Shown: in pieces, positions 26,596 through 35,423 of the stretch
Position numbering within the stretch: the stretch's first letter is position 1
Layout of the letters: each line of letters begins with the position of its first letter
NCBI GenBank assembly: GCA_024226935.1
Contig: JAAELK010000495.1
Coordinates: 1 to 35,733 of the forward strand
Length of the DNA stretch: 35,733 nt
Direction of reading: 5' to 3'
Source: Desulfobacteraceae bacterium
GTDB lineage: Bacteria; Desulfobacterota; Desulfobacteria; Desulfobacterales; Desulfobacteraceae
Made by a program: the position numbers and the translations under genes
The notes under the pieces: model-generated
Told to the model about the DNA's origin: nothing
What the model saw: only the letters and a program-made list of their open reading frames with translations
Database searches by the model: none

Positions 26596-27603
26596 TTAAA
26601 ACTGCCCTAGAAAACGAACATCGTTTTCATAATATTTTCTAATATCATCGATACCATACTTAAGCATGGCCATCCTTTCGATACCAACACCAAAGGCAAA
26701 CCCGGTATAAATCTTCGTGTCATATCCGACATTTTCAAATACCGCTGGATGAACCATTCCAGAACCCAAGACCTCAAGCCAACCTGTTTTAGAACAGACG
26801 CGGCACCCCTTACCCTTACACATCACACATCGGATATCCACTTCGGCACTGGGTTCGGTAAACGGAAAAAAACTGGGCCTGAAGCGCAGGGAGGTATCTT
26901 TATCAAAAAACTGATGAACAAAGGTGGTCAATATTCCCTTGAGATCACCAAAGGATACGTTTTTATCCACCAGCAGCCCTTCGACCTGGTGAAACATGGG
27001 GGTATGGGTCAAATCTGAATCACACCGAAACACCTTTCCAGCAGAAATAATACGCACAGGAGGATCCGTTTTTTCCATAGCTCTTGGCTGGGATGGAGAA
27101 GTATGGGTTCTCAAAACAATATTATCGGACAGGTAAAAGGTATCCTGCATATCCCTGGCTGGATGATATTTTGGAATATTTAAGGCCTCAAAGTTGTAAT
27201 AATCGGTCTCGACCTCAGGGCCTTCCGCAACATCAAACCCCAACCGCATAAAGATGCCGGAGATCTCATCCAAGACCTGGGTAATAGGATGAAGAGCACC
27301 CCTGACAGCCAACCGGCCGGGCAGAGTCACATCAACACCCCTATCATCGTCTTTATTTTGCTCTTCAAGATCTGAGGATGCTTGCTGAATCAACGATTCA
27401 AGCTTAACCTTTAATAAATTAGCATCCTTTCCGGCCCCGGGGCGATCCGCCACGGGAAGAGATGAGATATTTCTCAAAAAACCGGTGAGCTCTCCCTTTC
27501 TCCCAAGATACCGGGTGGATACCAACTCAAGGGCTTCACCGGATTCAGCTTTTTCAATATTCTCAAGGGCCTCTTTTTCAATATCGGCAATACTGTTTTG
27601 CAA
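26596..27603 (-). CDS. pheS: Phenylalanine-tRNA ligase alpha subunit
   Basis: Catalytic class II synthetase subunit, 335 residues, normal length. It has an N-terminal coiled coil that contacts tRNA (about 1-90). The catalytic core follows, with motif 1 near HPITQVLDEISGIFMRLGFD, motif 2 around FRCDSDLTHTPMFHQVEG and motif 3 GFAFGVGIERMAMLKYG. A cysteine-rich insert CVMCKGKGCRVCSKTGW (about residue 260-278) with four to five Cys resembles a zinc knuckle, known in a subset of bacterial PheS. It starts 18 bp after rplT, in the conserved infC-rpmI-rplT-pheS-pheT order. Confidence 0.98.
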   Translation of the reverse strand: MQNSIADIEKEALENIEKAESGEALELVSTRYLGRKGELTGFLRNISSLPVADRPGAGKDANLLKVKLESLIQQASSDLEEQNKDDDRGVDVTLPGRLAVRGALHPITQVLDEISGIFMRLGFDVAEGPEVETDYYNFEALNIPKYHPARDMQDTFYLSDNIVLRTHTSPSQPRAMEKTDPPVRIISAGKVFRCDSDLTHTPMFHQVEGLLVDKNVSFGDLKGILTTFVHQFFDKDTSLRFRPSFFPFTEPSAEVDIRCVMCKGKGCRVCSKTGWLEVLGSGMVHPAVFENVGYDTKIYTGFAFGVGIERMAMLKYGIDDIRKYYENDVRFLGQF

Positions 27604-27621
27604 ATTACCCCCCAGTGTCGT

Positions 27622-27975
27622 CTAATTTAATCGGGCAGTTGCCTGGGATGCCAACTGGGAAAAACCGGCGGGATCACAAATAGCAAGATCAGCTAATACT
27701 TTACGGTCCAGTTCACAACCGACCAATTTAAGACCATTCATAAATTTAGAATAGGAAAGGCCATTCATCCTTGCGCCGGCATTGATTCTAACAATCCACA
27801 ATTTTCTGAATTCTCTTTTCCGAACACGTCTATCCCGATAAGCATACATCAACGCTTTATCAACCGCATCTGCAGCGGTTCTATATAATTTACTCCGGCC
27901 GCCTCTAAATCCCTTTGCAAGCTTGAGAACTTTATTCCTACGTCTATTTGCTTTGAATCCTCTTGTAACTCTCAT
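27622..27975 (-). CDS. rplT: Large ribosomal subunit protein L20
   Basis: Ribosomal protein of 117 residues needed early in 50S assembly. The basic N-terminus [20 protein letters not shown] and the following [20 protein letters not shown] are diagnostic. The globular half contains [20 protein letters not shown]. In other bacteria L20 represses translation of the infC-rpmI-rplT message; the attenuator-like hairpin between infC and rpmI may be related. It lies 67 bp after rpmI. Confidence 0.98.
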   Translation of the reverse strand: MRVTRGFKANRRRNKVLKLAKGFRGGRSKLYRTAADAVDKALMYAYRDRRVRKREFRKLWIVRINAGARMNGLSYSKFMNGLKLVGCELDRKVLADLAICDPAGFSQLASQATARLN

Positions 27976-28042
27976 CTACCTAACTCCTTACTATATCTTG
28001 GGTTCCAGATTATTATCCCACAAAGGACAATCCGAACATTAA

Positions 28043-28240
28043 TTAGCCATTTGGCAACAAACGTCTGACTTCTTTCAGATTTGAAGCATCAATGATCTGA
28101 TCCTGGCGCATAGAACGTTTTCTCTTAGTGGTTTTTTTTGTCAAAATATGACTGGCATGGGATTTACGGAATTTATATTTCCCAGTTCCTGTTTTTTTAA
28201 ACCGCTTTGCCGCCGCCCTGCATGTTTTAATTTTAGGCAT
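28043..28240 (-). CDS. rpmI: Large ribosomal subunit protein L35
   Basis: Small basic 50S protein of 65 residues. The sequence begins [20 protein letters not shown] and contains [20 protein letters not shown], the family pattern. It lies between infC and rplT, as in most bacteria. The 133 bp between infC and this gene contains a perfect hairpin with a U-run. Confidence 0.97.
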   Translation of the reverse strand: MPKIKTCRAAAKRFKKTGTGKYKFRKSHASHILTKKTTKRKRSMRQDQIIDASNLKEVRRLLPNG

Positions 28241-28269
28241 TTTACCCTCTCTATGTATTGCAATTTACT

Positions 28270-28304
28270 AAAAAAATAGAAGGTGGTATATGAGATATAC
28301 CACC
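28270..28304 (-). terminator. Attenuator-like terminator between infC and rpmI
   Basis: On the minus strand GGTGGTATAT, a CTC loop, and ATATACCACC make a perfect 10-bp stem, followed by TTCTATTTTTTT. It is a textbook intrinsic terminator placed inside the infC-rpmI-rplT transcript, 30 bp before rpmI. That suggests regulated read-through rather than simple termination. Confidence 0.75.
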
Positions 28305-28373
28305 ATAGATTATCTTATATTTTCAAAATATACTTCAAACAACCCGCCAAACCTGAATCAGGAAGACAAAATC

Positions 28374-28907
28374 CTAACTTTTCGGTCCAAGCAACATGGT
28401 CATTACCCTGCCTTCAAACTTAGGAGACTGCTCAACCACTGTAAATTCCTGGGTCAGGTTGACAATCTTTTCCAAAACAGCGTTGGCCTGTTCCCTGAGC
28501 ATAAACTCCCGCCCACGGAAAACCAACGTAATCTTAACTTTATCGTTCTTACCGATAAATTTTTCAATGTGCCGGACCTTGGTTTCAAGGTCATGATCAT
28601 CTGTTTTGGGACGGACCTTTATTTCCTTAATCTGAGAACCTTTCTGCTTTCTCCTGGCCTCCTGTTTTTTCTTGGTAAGCTCGTACTTATACTTTCCATG
28701 ATCCATAATCTTACAGACAGGCGGATTAGCATCCGGAGAAACTTCAACCAAATCCAGATTCACATCCCCGGCTATTTGCAATGCTTCTGCAATGGGTAAA
28801 ACCCCTATCTGTTCGCCGTCAGAACCAATCACACGCACCTCACTGGCCCTGATCCCCTTATTCACGCTTGTCTGATCCTGTCGTCCTCGTTTATTAGATA
28901 TTTTCAC
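28374..28907 (-). CDS. infC: Translation initiation factor IF-3
   Basis: Factor of 177 residues that binds the 30S subunit, checks start-codon pairing and prevents premature 50S joining. The N-domain has GIRASEVRVIGSDGEQIGVL, the linker is lysine-rich (YELTKKKQEARRKQKG), and the C-domain has EIKVRPKTDDHDLETKVRH and the FRGREF motif. The start is a GTG at 28905-28907, giving the usual ~15-residue basic leader before the N-domain. Atypical starts are common for infC and support autoregulation by the factor itself. The ribosome site is moderate (GGGAAG, close to the start). It is first in the operon behind its own promoter. Confidence 0.96.
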   Translation of the reverse strand: MKISNKRGRQDQTSVNKGIRASEVRVIGSDGEQIGVLPIAEALQIAGDVNLDLVEVSPDANPPVCKIMDHGKYKYELTKKKQEARRKQKGSQIKEIKVRPKTDDHDLETKVRHIEKFIGKNDKVKITLVFRGREFMLREQANAVLEKIVNLTQEFTVVEQSPKFEGRVMTMLLGPKS

Positions 28908-28978
28908 ACTTCCCGCTTTAGCACGCCTCCCTAGTATAATTATAGTCCATCAATAGTATAAGTAAGTATAATCTTGTT

Positions 28979-29007
28979 ATTATAACGGCTCAATATAATA
29001 AATGCAA
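28979..29007 (-). promoter_or_regulatory. Sigma-70 promoter of the infC operon
   Basis: Minus strand TTGCAT, 17 bases, TATAAT: perfect -10 and partial -35 at ideal spacing. It leaves a leader of about 65 nt before the infC start. It sits just after the deaminase stop at 29011. Confidence 0.65.
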
Positions 29008-29010
29008 GCA

Positions 29011-29559
29011 CTATTTACTTCCATGTGGACAATCATTTTTGACTGACAATAGTTTTTGCTCCAGAGTATACTCTTCCAAGAAACTGTCTTTCCAATAAAA
29101 GTTTCCCTCCTTATTAAAAAAATCATAAAAAAGATCAAGACTTTTTTCACGCAACACCCCTGGCACAACTTCTACTTTTGCATCCCTGTATAGAGGTGTC
29201 ATCGAAGCCAGGCTGCACTTAGTCCCTCCACCCATGGGATCTTCATAGGCATAAACAATTTTTTTTATTCCTGCAAGAATAATCGCAGCAAAACACATCA
29301 AACAAGGTTCCATGGTACAAAAAAGAACAGATTCCGCCGGATTAAACTCCCGATCAAAATTTTCCAGGGACTTCAAGGCGCGGATCTCCGCATGATCAAT
29401 TTCACTGATAAACGCTTTACCAAAAATAGTTCCCTGCCTGGCCCCGGTTGCAACCACCTCTTCCCCCTGGACAATCACACAACCCACGGGAAACTCCCCT
29501 TTTATAAAAGCAATTTTAGCCTGACCCAAAGCCATTTCCATAAAAAATCTATTTGACAA
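29011..29559 (-). CDS. TadA-like nucleoside/tRNA adenosine deaminase
   Basis: Zinc-dependent deaminase of the CDA superfamily. HAEIRAL carries the first zinc ligand and the catalytic glutamate, and PCLMCFAAI supplies the two cysteines. The pattern, with VEVVPGVLREKSLDLFYDFF at the end of the core, is closest to TadA, which converts A34 to inosine in tRNA-Arg. It has a ~30-residue C-terminal extension beyond the usual TadA. The frame is open up to 29643, but I favour the TTG at 29559, which has AGGGGA at the right distance and gives 182 residues. An ATG five codons further in has no ribosome site. It lies upstream of infC on the same strand. A cytosine or guanine deaminase role cannot be excluded. 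Confidence 0.8.
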   Translation of the reverse strand: MSNRFFMEMALGQAKIAFIKGEFPVGCVIVQGEEVVATGARQGTIFGKAFISEIDHAEIRALKSLENFDREFNPAESVLFCTMEPCLMCFAAIILAGIKKIVYAYEDPMGGGTKCSLASMTPLYRDAKVEVVPGVLREKSLDLFYDFFNKEGNFYWKDSFLEEYTLEQKLLSVKNDCPHGSK

Positions 29560-29689
29560 AACATCCCCTATATATATTAAATTATGGATACTCGATCTTG
29601 ATACAAGCACCGGAACCAAAGAGCCACTTGCTTTTTTTGACAATCCTTGTATATTATTCGGATCCTAACAAATATTCAATAATGAATTT

Positions 29690-30787
29690 ATGAATTTATT
29701 TAAAAAAAACGATAAGCCCCTTGAAAAAGGTCTTTGCATCAAGGAAATGTTTCAACAGCGGGAACAAAGTTTTCTTTCTGAACATGGAACACCAAGCACC
29801 GGGACCACACGAAGAAAAGAAGAAAAGATTAACTGCAATATCCGAACCCCATTTCAACTGGATAGGGACAGAATAGTCTACTCCAATTCTTTCAGGCGCC
29901 TGAAATACAAGACCCAAGTCTTTCTATCTCCCCTGGGCGACCACTACCGAACCCGGCTGACCCATACCCTCGAGGTGTCTGAAATTGCCAGAAATATTGC
30001 CAGGGCCTTTGCATTAAACGAAGATCTTGCCGAAGCTATTGCCCTGGGCCACGACCTGGGTCATACCCCCTTTGGCCATGGCGGGGAGGCTGCCTTAATC
30101 GAAGTACATTCCGCTCATTTTTCCCACTCGGACCAGAGCCTGAGGGTAGTGGACATACTGGAAAACAACGGCCAAGGCCTGAATCTCACCAACCAAGTCC
30201 GGGATGGAATTCTCAAACATTCAAAGGGATTTGGCAACATCATCCCCAGCACTGCAGGTGAAACCGCCATCACCATAGAGGGAAGAATTGTCCGGGTGGC
30301 TGATATCATTGCCTACCTGAACCATGACCTGGACGATGCCCTTCGTGGAAAAGTGATCTCCAAGGATGATGTGCCGGCTATCTGCTTTCAGACACTGGGC
30401 AAAACCCATTCCGCCAGGGCCAGTACCATGATCGAACACCTGGTTTACAACTCGGGTTCCCAAAATGGTAAATTTGTTCTGGATATGGGAAAGGATACCT
30501 TCCATGCCATGACAATTTTACGCAAATTTCTCTATGACAATGTCTATCGCTCTCCTGGGGTTCACAATGAATTTATAAAGGCCAAAAAAGTGATTATTGG
30601 TCTTTATCATTATCTTACCGAGCACCCTACACTCATGCAAAAAGAATTGGAAAAAATGGAAATGGCCCCCTGGGATTCAAATAAGAATGCACTGAAACGA
30701 TCTGTCTGCGATGTAATTGCCAGTATGACCGACCGATATGCACTGGATTTATATACAAAACTGTTTTTTCCCAACCCCTTGGTATAA
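29690..30787 (+). CDS. dgt: dGTPase-like HD-domain phosphohydrolase
   Basis: Deoxynucleoside triphosphate triphosphohydrolase-like protein of 365 residues, a length typical of the shorter Dgt-like class. It would split dNTPs to the nucleoside and tripolyphosphate. The N-terminal signature FQLDRDRIVYSNSFRRLKYKTQ is diagnostic. The HD metal site is formed by RLTHTLEVSEIA, GHDLGHTPFGHGGE and, further on, the Asp of RVADIIAYLNHDLDDA. The ribosome site before the ATG at 29690 is weak. It diverges from the deaminase gene and is followed 4 bp later by the YkgJ-type gene, so the two are probably cotranscribed. Confidence 0.92.
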   Translation: MNLFKKNDKPLEKGLCIKEMFQQREQSFLSEHGTPSTGTTRRKEEKINCNIRTPFQLDRDRIVYSNSFRRLKYKTQVFLSPLGDHYRTRLTHTLEVSEIARNIARAFALNEDLAEAIALGHDLGHTPFGHGGEAALIEVHSAHFSHSDQSLRVVDILENNGQGLNLTNQVRDGILKHSKGFGNIIPSTAGETAITIEGRIVRVADIIAYLNHDLDDALRGKVISKDDVPAICFQTLGKTHSARASTMIEHLVYNSGSQNGKFVLDMGKDTFHAMTILRKFLYDNVYRSPGVHNEFIKAKKVIIGLYHYLTEHPTLMQKELEKMEMAPWDSNKNALKRSVCDVIASMTDRYALDLYTKLFFPNPLV

Positions 30788-30791
30788 GCCC

Positions 30792-31340
30792 ATGACATCA
30801 AATATATTCCACCAGCTTTCAGAAATTTACATGACCATGGACAGAGAATGGGAGATGACTGCATCCCAATACGGCTTCCGGTGTAAGGGATGCGAAGATA
30901 ATTGTTGCAAATCCTTGTTTTTCCACCACACCTTTATTGAAAAAGCATTTCTTCTCCATGGCTTTAAACAATTGCCCCCGAACACACAAGAGGAGGCTCT
31001 TTCCCGTGCCGGGACCTATTACAATAAAACTTTTACCGGAAAAACAGCAAGATCCTTAAAGCTGATCTGCCCCCTCAACCAGGACGGCCAATGCCTAGCC
31101 TACGATTATCGCCCCATGATATGCAGACTCCACGGCCTTCCCCACGAACTTCACAGACCAGGAGCCGCCACCTTTAAAGGACCTGGATGCCATGCCGGTC
31201 TTTTTGATAAACACAAATACATCCCCTTTGACCGAACCCCTTTCTACAAAAAGATGGCCCAGGTTGAAAGACTATTTCGACAACAAATCCGCAAAACTGA
31301 AAAAATCAAGGAAACCGTGGCCCAGATGCTTCTCTTTTAA
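30792..31340 (+). CDS. YkgJ-type cysteine-cluster (zinc/iron-binding) protein
   Basis: About 182 residues. The cysteine cluster CKGCEDNCC and, further on, ICPLNQDGQCLAYDYRPMICR (CP...C...RPxxCR) are the signature of the YkgJ/UPF0153 family of putative metal-binding proteins, whose function is unsettled. A later GPGCHAG adds another cysteine. The frame is open further upstream inside dgt, but the ATG at 30792, just after the dgt stop, gives the natural start; the ribosome site is weak. Its 3' end overlaps the convergent phosphatase gene by 35 bp. Confidence 0.82.
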   Translation: MTSNIFHQLSEIYMTMDREWEMTASQYGFRCKGCEDNCCKSLFFHHTFIEKAFLLHGFKQLPPNTQEEALSRAGTYYNKTFTGKTARSLKLICPLNQDGQCLAYDYRPMICRLHGLPHELHRPGAATFKGPGCHAGLFDKHKYIPFDRTPFYKKMAQVERLFRQQIRKTEKIKETVAQMLLF

Positions 31341-32664
31341 AACAGACCATGGTCAAATCATCGGTTTGCCCCCGATCCCGGGAAAACCTGTCCACAGAAG
31401 ATAGGACCTTTTGTACAAGGGTGGCCGAATCTGCCGTACACCCTTGTACAATTTTCTCCAGGCGATCAAACCCATACAATTGTTGATCCTGATTTTTTGC
31501 CTCAATAACGCCGTCGGTATAAATGAGAATCATACCATTTTTTTTGATCAAGAACTGATCCTGCCCATATTCGGCTTCCGGAACTATTCCCAGGGGAGGC
31601 CCCTTGGCCTGGTGACTGCCAAGCACCTGAACTCCCTGTTCATCCACAAAGACCGGTGAAATATGCCCTGCGTTGGAAAAACTGATCTGCCCCGTTTTAA
31701 CATCCAGAAGAATATAGACCAGAGTAACGAACATCCCCTGTTTTGCCCGGGCACAAAGCTGCCTGTTAAGTTTTGAAAAAAGCTTGCAAGGATCGGTATA
31801 AAGAAAAGCATAATATTGAAGATCACTGCTGAACCTTGCCATAAAAAGTGATGCTGCAACCCCTTTACCCGACACATCCCCAATGGCCACCCCAAGTTTA
31901 CCACCGGGCAGCTTAAAAAAATGATAAAAATCTCCACCCACCTCAAGGGCAGGACGATTCATAGCAGCAAAGCAAAAACCTTCTATCTTGGGAACCTGGG
32001 CCGGTAAAAAACTTTCCTGCACCGCCCTTGCCAACTTAAGATCCCTTTCCATGGCTTTTTGACGAAGTCGGTGCAACTCATCCAATTTAATATATTGTTG
32101 TGCACTCTCAATGGCCAAAGCCATATAGGTTGCTGCAATCTGCACAATTTCAATGGATTCTTTATTAAAATGACCTGGCAACGGGTGCATCAAGGTAAGA
32201 ATACCGAACAAGGATTCATGTTTGATAATGGGAACGGCCATGGCTGATCTGACCTTATACGGCTCTTCGGGCAGGGACAGCCATCGAGAATCCTTTTGGG
32301 TATCATCAATTATTCCTACCCTGTGATGGGAGCGAACCCAGCCGGCAAGACCATTATCCAGAACTGACCCCACAAGTTTTGAACGCATGGTGGGGCTAAC
32401 TTTTTCCCTGGTAAGAAGACTATCTGTAACCACTCCTTCCTGGTTCAACAAAAAAAGACTGCCCATCCTGGCCCCGGACAACCGAGCGGTCACCTCAAGG
32501 GTTTTGAGCATGGAGATCTTAAGCATTTTTTGTTCAGCCGCAGATCCGGCCATTTCAATCAACAGCTCAAATAAACGCCCCTGGGCCTTACATACACTAT
32601 TTTCCTGTTTTAACAGCCGGTTCTCTTTTTCAAGAGCCCTTACCAAGTCCCTGGAGATCACCAT
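31306..32664 (-). CDS. GAF domain and SpoIIE/RsbU-type PP2C phosphatase
   Basis: Signalling protein of 452 residues. After a short N-terminal coiled coil, a GAF domain (about 40-190) may bind a small ligand. A coiled linker leads to a PP2C-like SpoIIE phosphatase domain (about 215-445). The acidic metal-binding motifs are EVGGDFYHF, GDVSGKGVAASLFMARF and YTDGVIEAKN, plus the ending GQTDDLTMV. Such proteins dephosphorylate anti-sigma-antagonist (STAS) proteins in partner-switching systems. No anti-sigma kinase or STAS gene lies nearby, so the partner is elsewhere. It is 121 bp downstream of pta, separated by the second copy of the two-hairpin element, and overlaps the YkgJ gene tail-to-tail. 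Confidence 0.92.
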   Translation of the reverse strand: MVISRDLVRALEKENRLLKQENSVCKAQGRLFELLIEMAGSAAEQKMLKISMLKTLEVTARLSGARMGSLFLLNQEGVVTDSLLTREKVSPTMRSKLVGSVLDNGLAGWVRSHHRVGIIDDTQKDSRWLSLPEEPYKVRSAMAVPIIKHESLFGILTLMHPLPGHFNKESIEIVQIAATYMALAIESAQQYIKLDELHRLRQKAMERDLKLARAVQESFLPAQVPKIEGFCFAAMNRPALEVGGDFYHFFKLPGGKLGVAIGDVSGKGVAASLFMARFSSDLQYYAFLYTDPCKLFSKLNRQLCARAKQGMFVTLVYILLDVKTGQISFSNAGHISPVFVDEQGVQVLGSHQAKGPPLGIVPEAEYGQDQFLIKKNGMILIYTDGVIEAKNQDQQLYGFDRLEKIVQGCTADSATLVQKVLSSVDRFSRDRGQTDDLTMVCFKREASGPRFP

Positions 32665-32684
32665 ATCTGAATATCAACCTTTTT

Positions 32685-32780
32685 TAATAACCGCCGTGGG
32701 CGGACCAGGGGATTTTTCCCTTGGTTCCACCCACAACAAAATATGAAAGAATCCGATAAGTTACTTGGTTCTTTCATATA
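32685..32780 (-). repeat. Two-hairpin intergenic element, copy 2 (after pta)
   Basis: The 57-bp block 32685-32741 matches the pnp-leader copy at about 85%. Its hairpin GTGGGCGGA (32696-32704) with TCCACCCAC (32726-32734) has a C-A mismatch in the plus strand, which is a U-G pair in minus-strand RNA. The second hairpin, ATATGAAAGAA (32741-32751) with TTCTTTCATAT (32769-32779), is a perfect 11-bp stem. Its sequence is unrelated to that of copy 1. It fills the gap between the pta stop and the phosphatase gene. Confidence 0.75.
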
Positions 32781-32785
32781 AAAAA

Positions 32786-34942
32786 TCATCCGCAGTTTCC
32801 GGTTGTTTCACACTCTTTTTTAGTGGAGAGCAGCTCTTCTTTCATTGCCATATCCAATCCCTGGGCCTGGATAGCTGTAATGGCAACAGTGTTCACAATA
32901 TCTGCAACCAAGCATCCCCGGCTCAAGTCATTGACCGGTTTGTTCAGACCCTGGAGAACAGGACCGACAGCCACAGCCCTGGATGATCGTTGTACCGCCT
33001 TATAAGTGTTGTTACCCGTGTTAAGATCCGGAAAAATAAATACCGTGGCTTTTCCCGCAACCAGACTATCCGGCATTTTAGTCCTGGCCACATTGGGTTC
33101 AATGGCGGCATCATACTGGATAGGTCCTTCCACCAGCAATTCCGGGTGTTTTTTTCTGACCAGTGTCGTGGCATCACGAACCTTTTCAACATCCTTTCCT
33201 TTTCCCGATGACCCGGTGGAGTAAGATAGCATAGCGATTCGAGGCTCAATGCCAAACATTTTAGCAGTCTCTGCCGAGGTAATTGCGATCTCTGCCAGCT
33301 CCCTTGCATCCGGATCCGGATTTATGGCACAATCACCGTAAGCTATCACCTGATTCCACAAGCACATGAAAAACAGACTGGAAACCGGGGTAAGTTTTTC
33401 TTTGGCCTTTATGATTTCAAAAGCAGGCTTGATAGTGGCGGCCGTGCTGTGAACAGCCCCTGAAACCATTCCATCCACATGCCCGAGATGGACCATCATT
33501 GTACCAAAATAATTAACACCACAGAGAAGATCCCTGGCATTTTCCCTTGTTATCCCTTTATGCTTTCTCAATTCAAAATAGGTATCGGTATAAAGATCAA
33601 GATGGGAAGATTTCAATGGGTCTATGATCTCAATTTCCGGCATACGCAACCCCAATTGAGACATTTTTTGTTCGATCTTTTTTTTATTTCCAAGAAGAAC
33701 TACATCCACTATTCCACGGCGAAGAAGGGTTTCCGTCGCCAGAAGAACACGATCTTCACTTCCTTCGGGCAGAACGATTCTTTTTTTATGGGCTTTTGCC
33801 CTCTGGATGATTTTAAATTCAAACATTTTGGGCGTCACAATGGTGCTTTCTGTTGTGATGACCTTTTCTCCCAGTTTTTCAATATCGATATATTGTTCAA
33901 ACAAAGCCATGGCACGGGTGATTTTACGCTCATCGTTGGGAGAAATATCTGCCTGTATTTTTTCAACCAGAACCGTTGTTTCAAAGGTATCAACATCAAC
34001 ACTGAGAACGGGAACCATGTCTGCAAATCCTTGAAGAAGATCCCAGATAGGTTTTTCCGGCTTTAGTCCTCCGGTAAGAATAATTCCGGAGATTTTTTCC
34101 ATGGAACTCGAAGAGAGAGTGGATAAGCAAGCAACAATAATATCTGCCCGGTCCCCGGGGGTAATTATCAATGCACCGTGGGTAATCCGGGGCAATAAAT
34201 TTCTCAATTGCATGGCTGCTACTGTAAAGCTTCTGGCATGGCGGTACATCTGTTTGTGACCACACAAGATTTCCGCATTAAGGGCATTGGCAACTTCGAA
34301 CAGGGTCGGCTTTGCCAGCACTGGTTCATCGGGGATGGCATAGATCAATTGTTTTCGAACAAGTCCGGCCGCTTTAATACGAGCAATGATATCATCCTCT
34401 GTTGTGGAGGTGACACGATTAATAACGGTACCGACAACTTTACATCCCTTTGCAACAAGGGATTCAAGTGTCAAAGAGATAAGCCTGGAAACATCTTCCA
34501 GAGATTTTTGAAAAGCATTTGCAACCAGCAACACCGGACATGCCAGATTCTTGATTATGCTGGCATTAATATCAAATTCAACACCGGCTGTAGAGGACAC
34601 AAAGTCGGTTCCTTCACAGAGAATAAAATCACAATATTTTTGTGCGTCATTATATTTTTCAATAATTTTTTCAATCACTTCCCCTTTTTTTCCAAGACCC
34701 ATTAAGCGCTCAGCCTCTACCTGGGTGATGCCATACATTTTTTCATAGGGCAGGTTTATGTTAAACTGGGAGGCCATCAATAAAATATCAGGATCCTGGA
34801 CCATTTTGGAATTAGGATTAATAATGGGTCGGAAAAAACCGACACAGTCCAATTTTCTAAAAAGCATCTCCATTACACCCAAAGCAACGGCAGATTTCCC
34901 ACTTCCAGATTCAGTGGCGGTTATATAAAGCCCATTCGACAT
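32786..34942 (-). CDS. pta: Phosphate acetyltransferase, long (three-domain) form
   Basis: Interconverts acetyl-CoA plus phosphate and acetyl phosphate plus CoA. At 718 residues it is the long type found in E. coli. There is an N-terminal BioD-like P-loop domain (ESGSGKSAV with Lys16), a central DRTGG domain (about 215-325), and the C-terminal PTA/PTB catalytic domain from about 385, with RIVLPEGSEDRVLLA, YSTGSSGKGKDVEKV and VEGPIQYDAAIEP. The ATG at 34942 has an AGGAGAAAA site. ackA is not adjacent, at least downstream. In sulfate reducers Pta links acetyl-CoA to acetate activation or ATP formation. It has its own promoter at 35052-35080. Confidence 0.97.
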   Translation of the reverse strand: MSNGLYITATESGSGKSAVALGVMEMLFRKLDCVGFFRPIINPNSKMVQDPDILLMASQFNINLPYEKMYGITQVEAERLMGLGKKGEVIEKIIEKYNDAQKYCDFILCEGTDFVSSTAGVEFDINASIIKNLACPVLLVANAFQKSLEDVSRLISLTLESLVAKGCKVVGTVINRVTSTTEDDIIARIKAAGLVRKQLIYAIPDEPVLAKPTLFEVANALNAEILCGHKQMYRHARSFTVAAMQLRNLLPRITHGALIITPGDRADIIVACLSTLSSSSMEKISGIILTGGLKPEKPIWDLLQGFADMVPVLSVDVDTFETTVLVEKIQADISPNDERKITRAMALFEQYIDIEKLGEKVITTESTIVTPKMFEFKIIQRAKAHKKRIVLPEGSEDRVLLATETLLRRGIVDVVLLGNKKKIEQKMSQLGLRMPEIEIIDPLKSSHLDLYTDTYFELRKHKGITRENARDLLCGVNYFGTMMVHLGHVDGMVSGAVHSTAATIKPAFEIIKAKEKLTPVSSLFFMCLWNQVIAYGDCAINPDPDARELAEIAITSAETAKMFGIEPRIAMLSYSTGSSGKGKDVEKVRDATTLVRKKHPELLVEGPIQYDAAIEPNVARTKMPDSLVAGKATVFIFPDLNTGNNTYKAVQRSSRAVAVGPVLQGLNKPVNDLSRGCLVADIVNTVAITAIQAQGLDMAMKEELLSTKKECETTGNCG

Positions 34943-35295
34943 CAGTTGTTTTTCTCCTGTCCAAACATAAATGATCTATTTTATTATTCTATTGTAGCCC
35001 AACAAAGTGATAGCCGGAACATTATCTCTATAAGGCACCGGACCACCGGGAATAATACAGGATTCCTATTTAAATATCAATTCTTTTTGCCCTGATTGGG
35101 TTTATTTTATCAACCTTCAACTTATTTGAGCACCGCCCCATCTTATTTCACCACAAAAAATAGCAACACCCTAAATTGAGAATTTCCATAAAATTTGCAA
35201 ATTAATAACATTAAATATTTTTATATTTAATATTATATAGAATAATAAAATCTTTATGTGGTATGCGTCCATGAAATAAATCTGGAGTAAATTGA
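34943..35295. other. Gene-free AT-rich interval upstream of pta
   Basis: This stretch holds the pta promoter, a perfect AT-only hairpin (ATTAAATAT, TTTT, ATATTTAAT at 35210-35231) and otherwise no convincing open frame. From 35296 remnants of another locus begin. Confidence 0.6.
35052..35080 (-). promoter_or_regulatory. Sigma-70 promoter of pta
   Basis: Minus strand TTGATA, 17 bases, TATTAT, five of six matches in each box. It would give a leader of about 100 nt before the pta ATG. Confidence 0.7.
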
Positions 35296-35415
35296 ACCAG
35301 TTTTTCTCATACAGGAGAACCTATACCTATTTATGTTTTAGGTGTTAATTCAGATGTGTTTAGAGGCCATATTGATAATACAAAAAAAATAATTTCAATT
35401 GCAAATTTATTATAA
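35296..35415 (+). pseudogene. Start-less reading-frame remnant, unrecognised
   Basis: Thirty-nine codons are open from just after a TGA to the TAA at 35413, with no ATG in frame and no ribosome site. The translation (GEPIPIYVLGVNSDVFRGH and onward) has the balanced composition of a real protein. It ends 8 bp before the next gene, as a 3' gene end would. I do not recognise the family. It may be the 3' tail of a gene deleted upstream, or chance. Confidence 0.35.
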
Positions 35416-35423
35416 GGTAAGAG

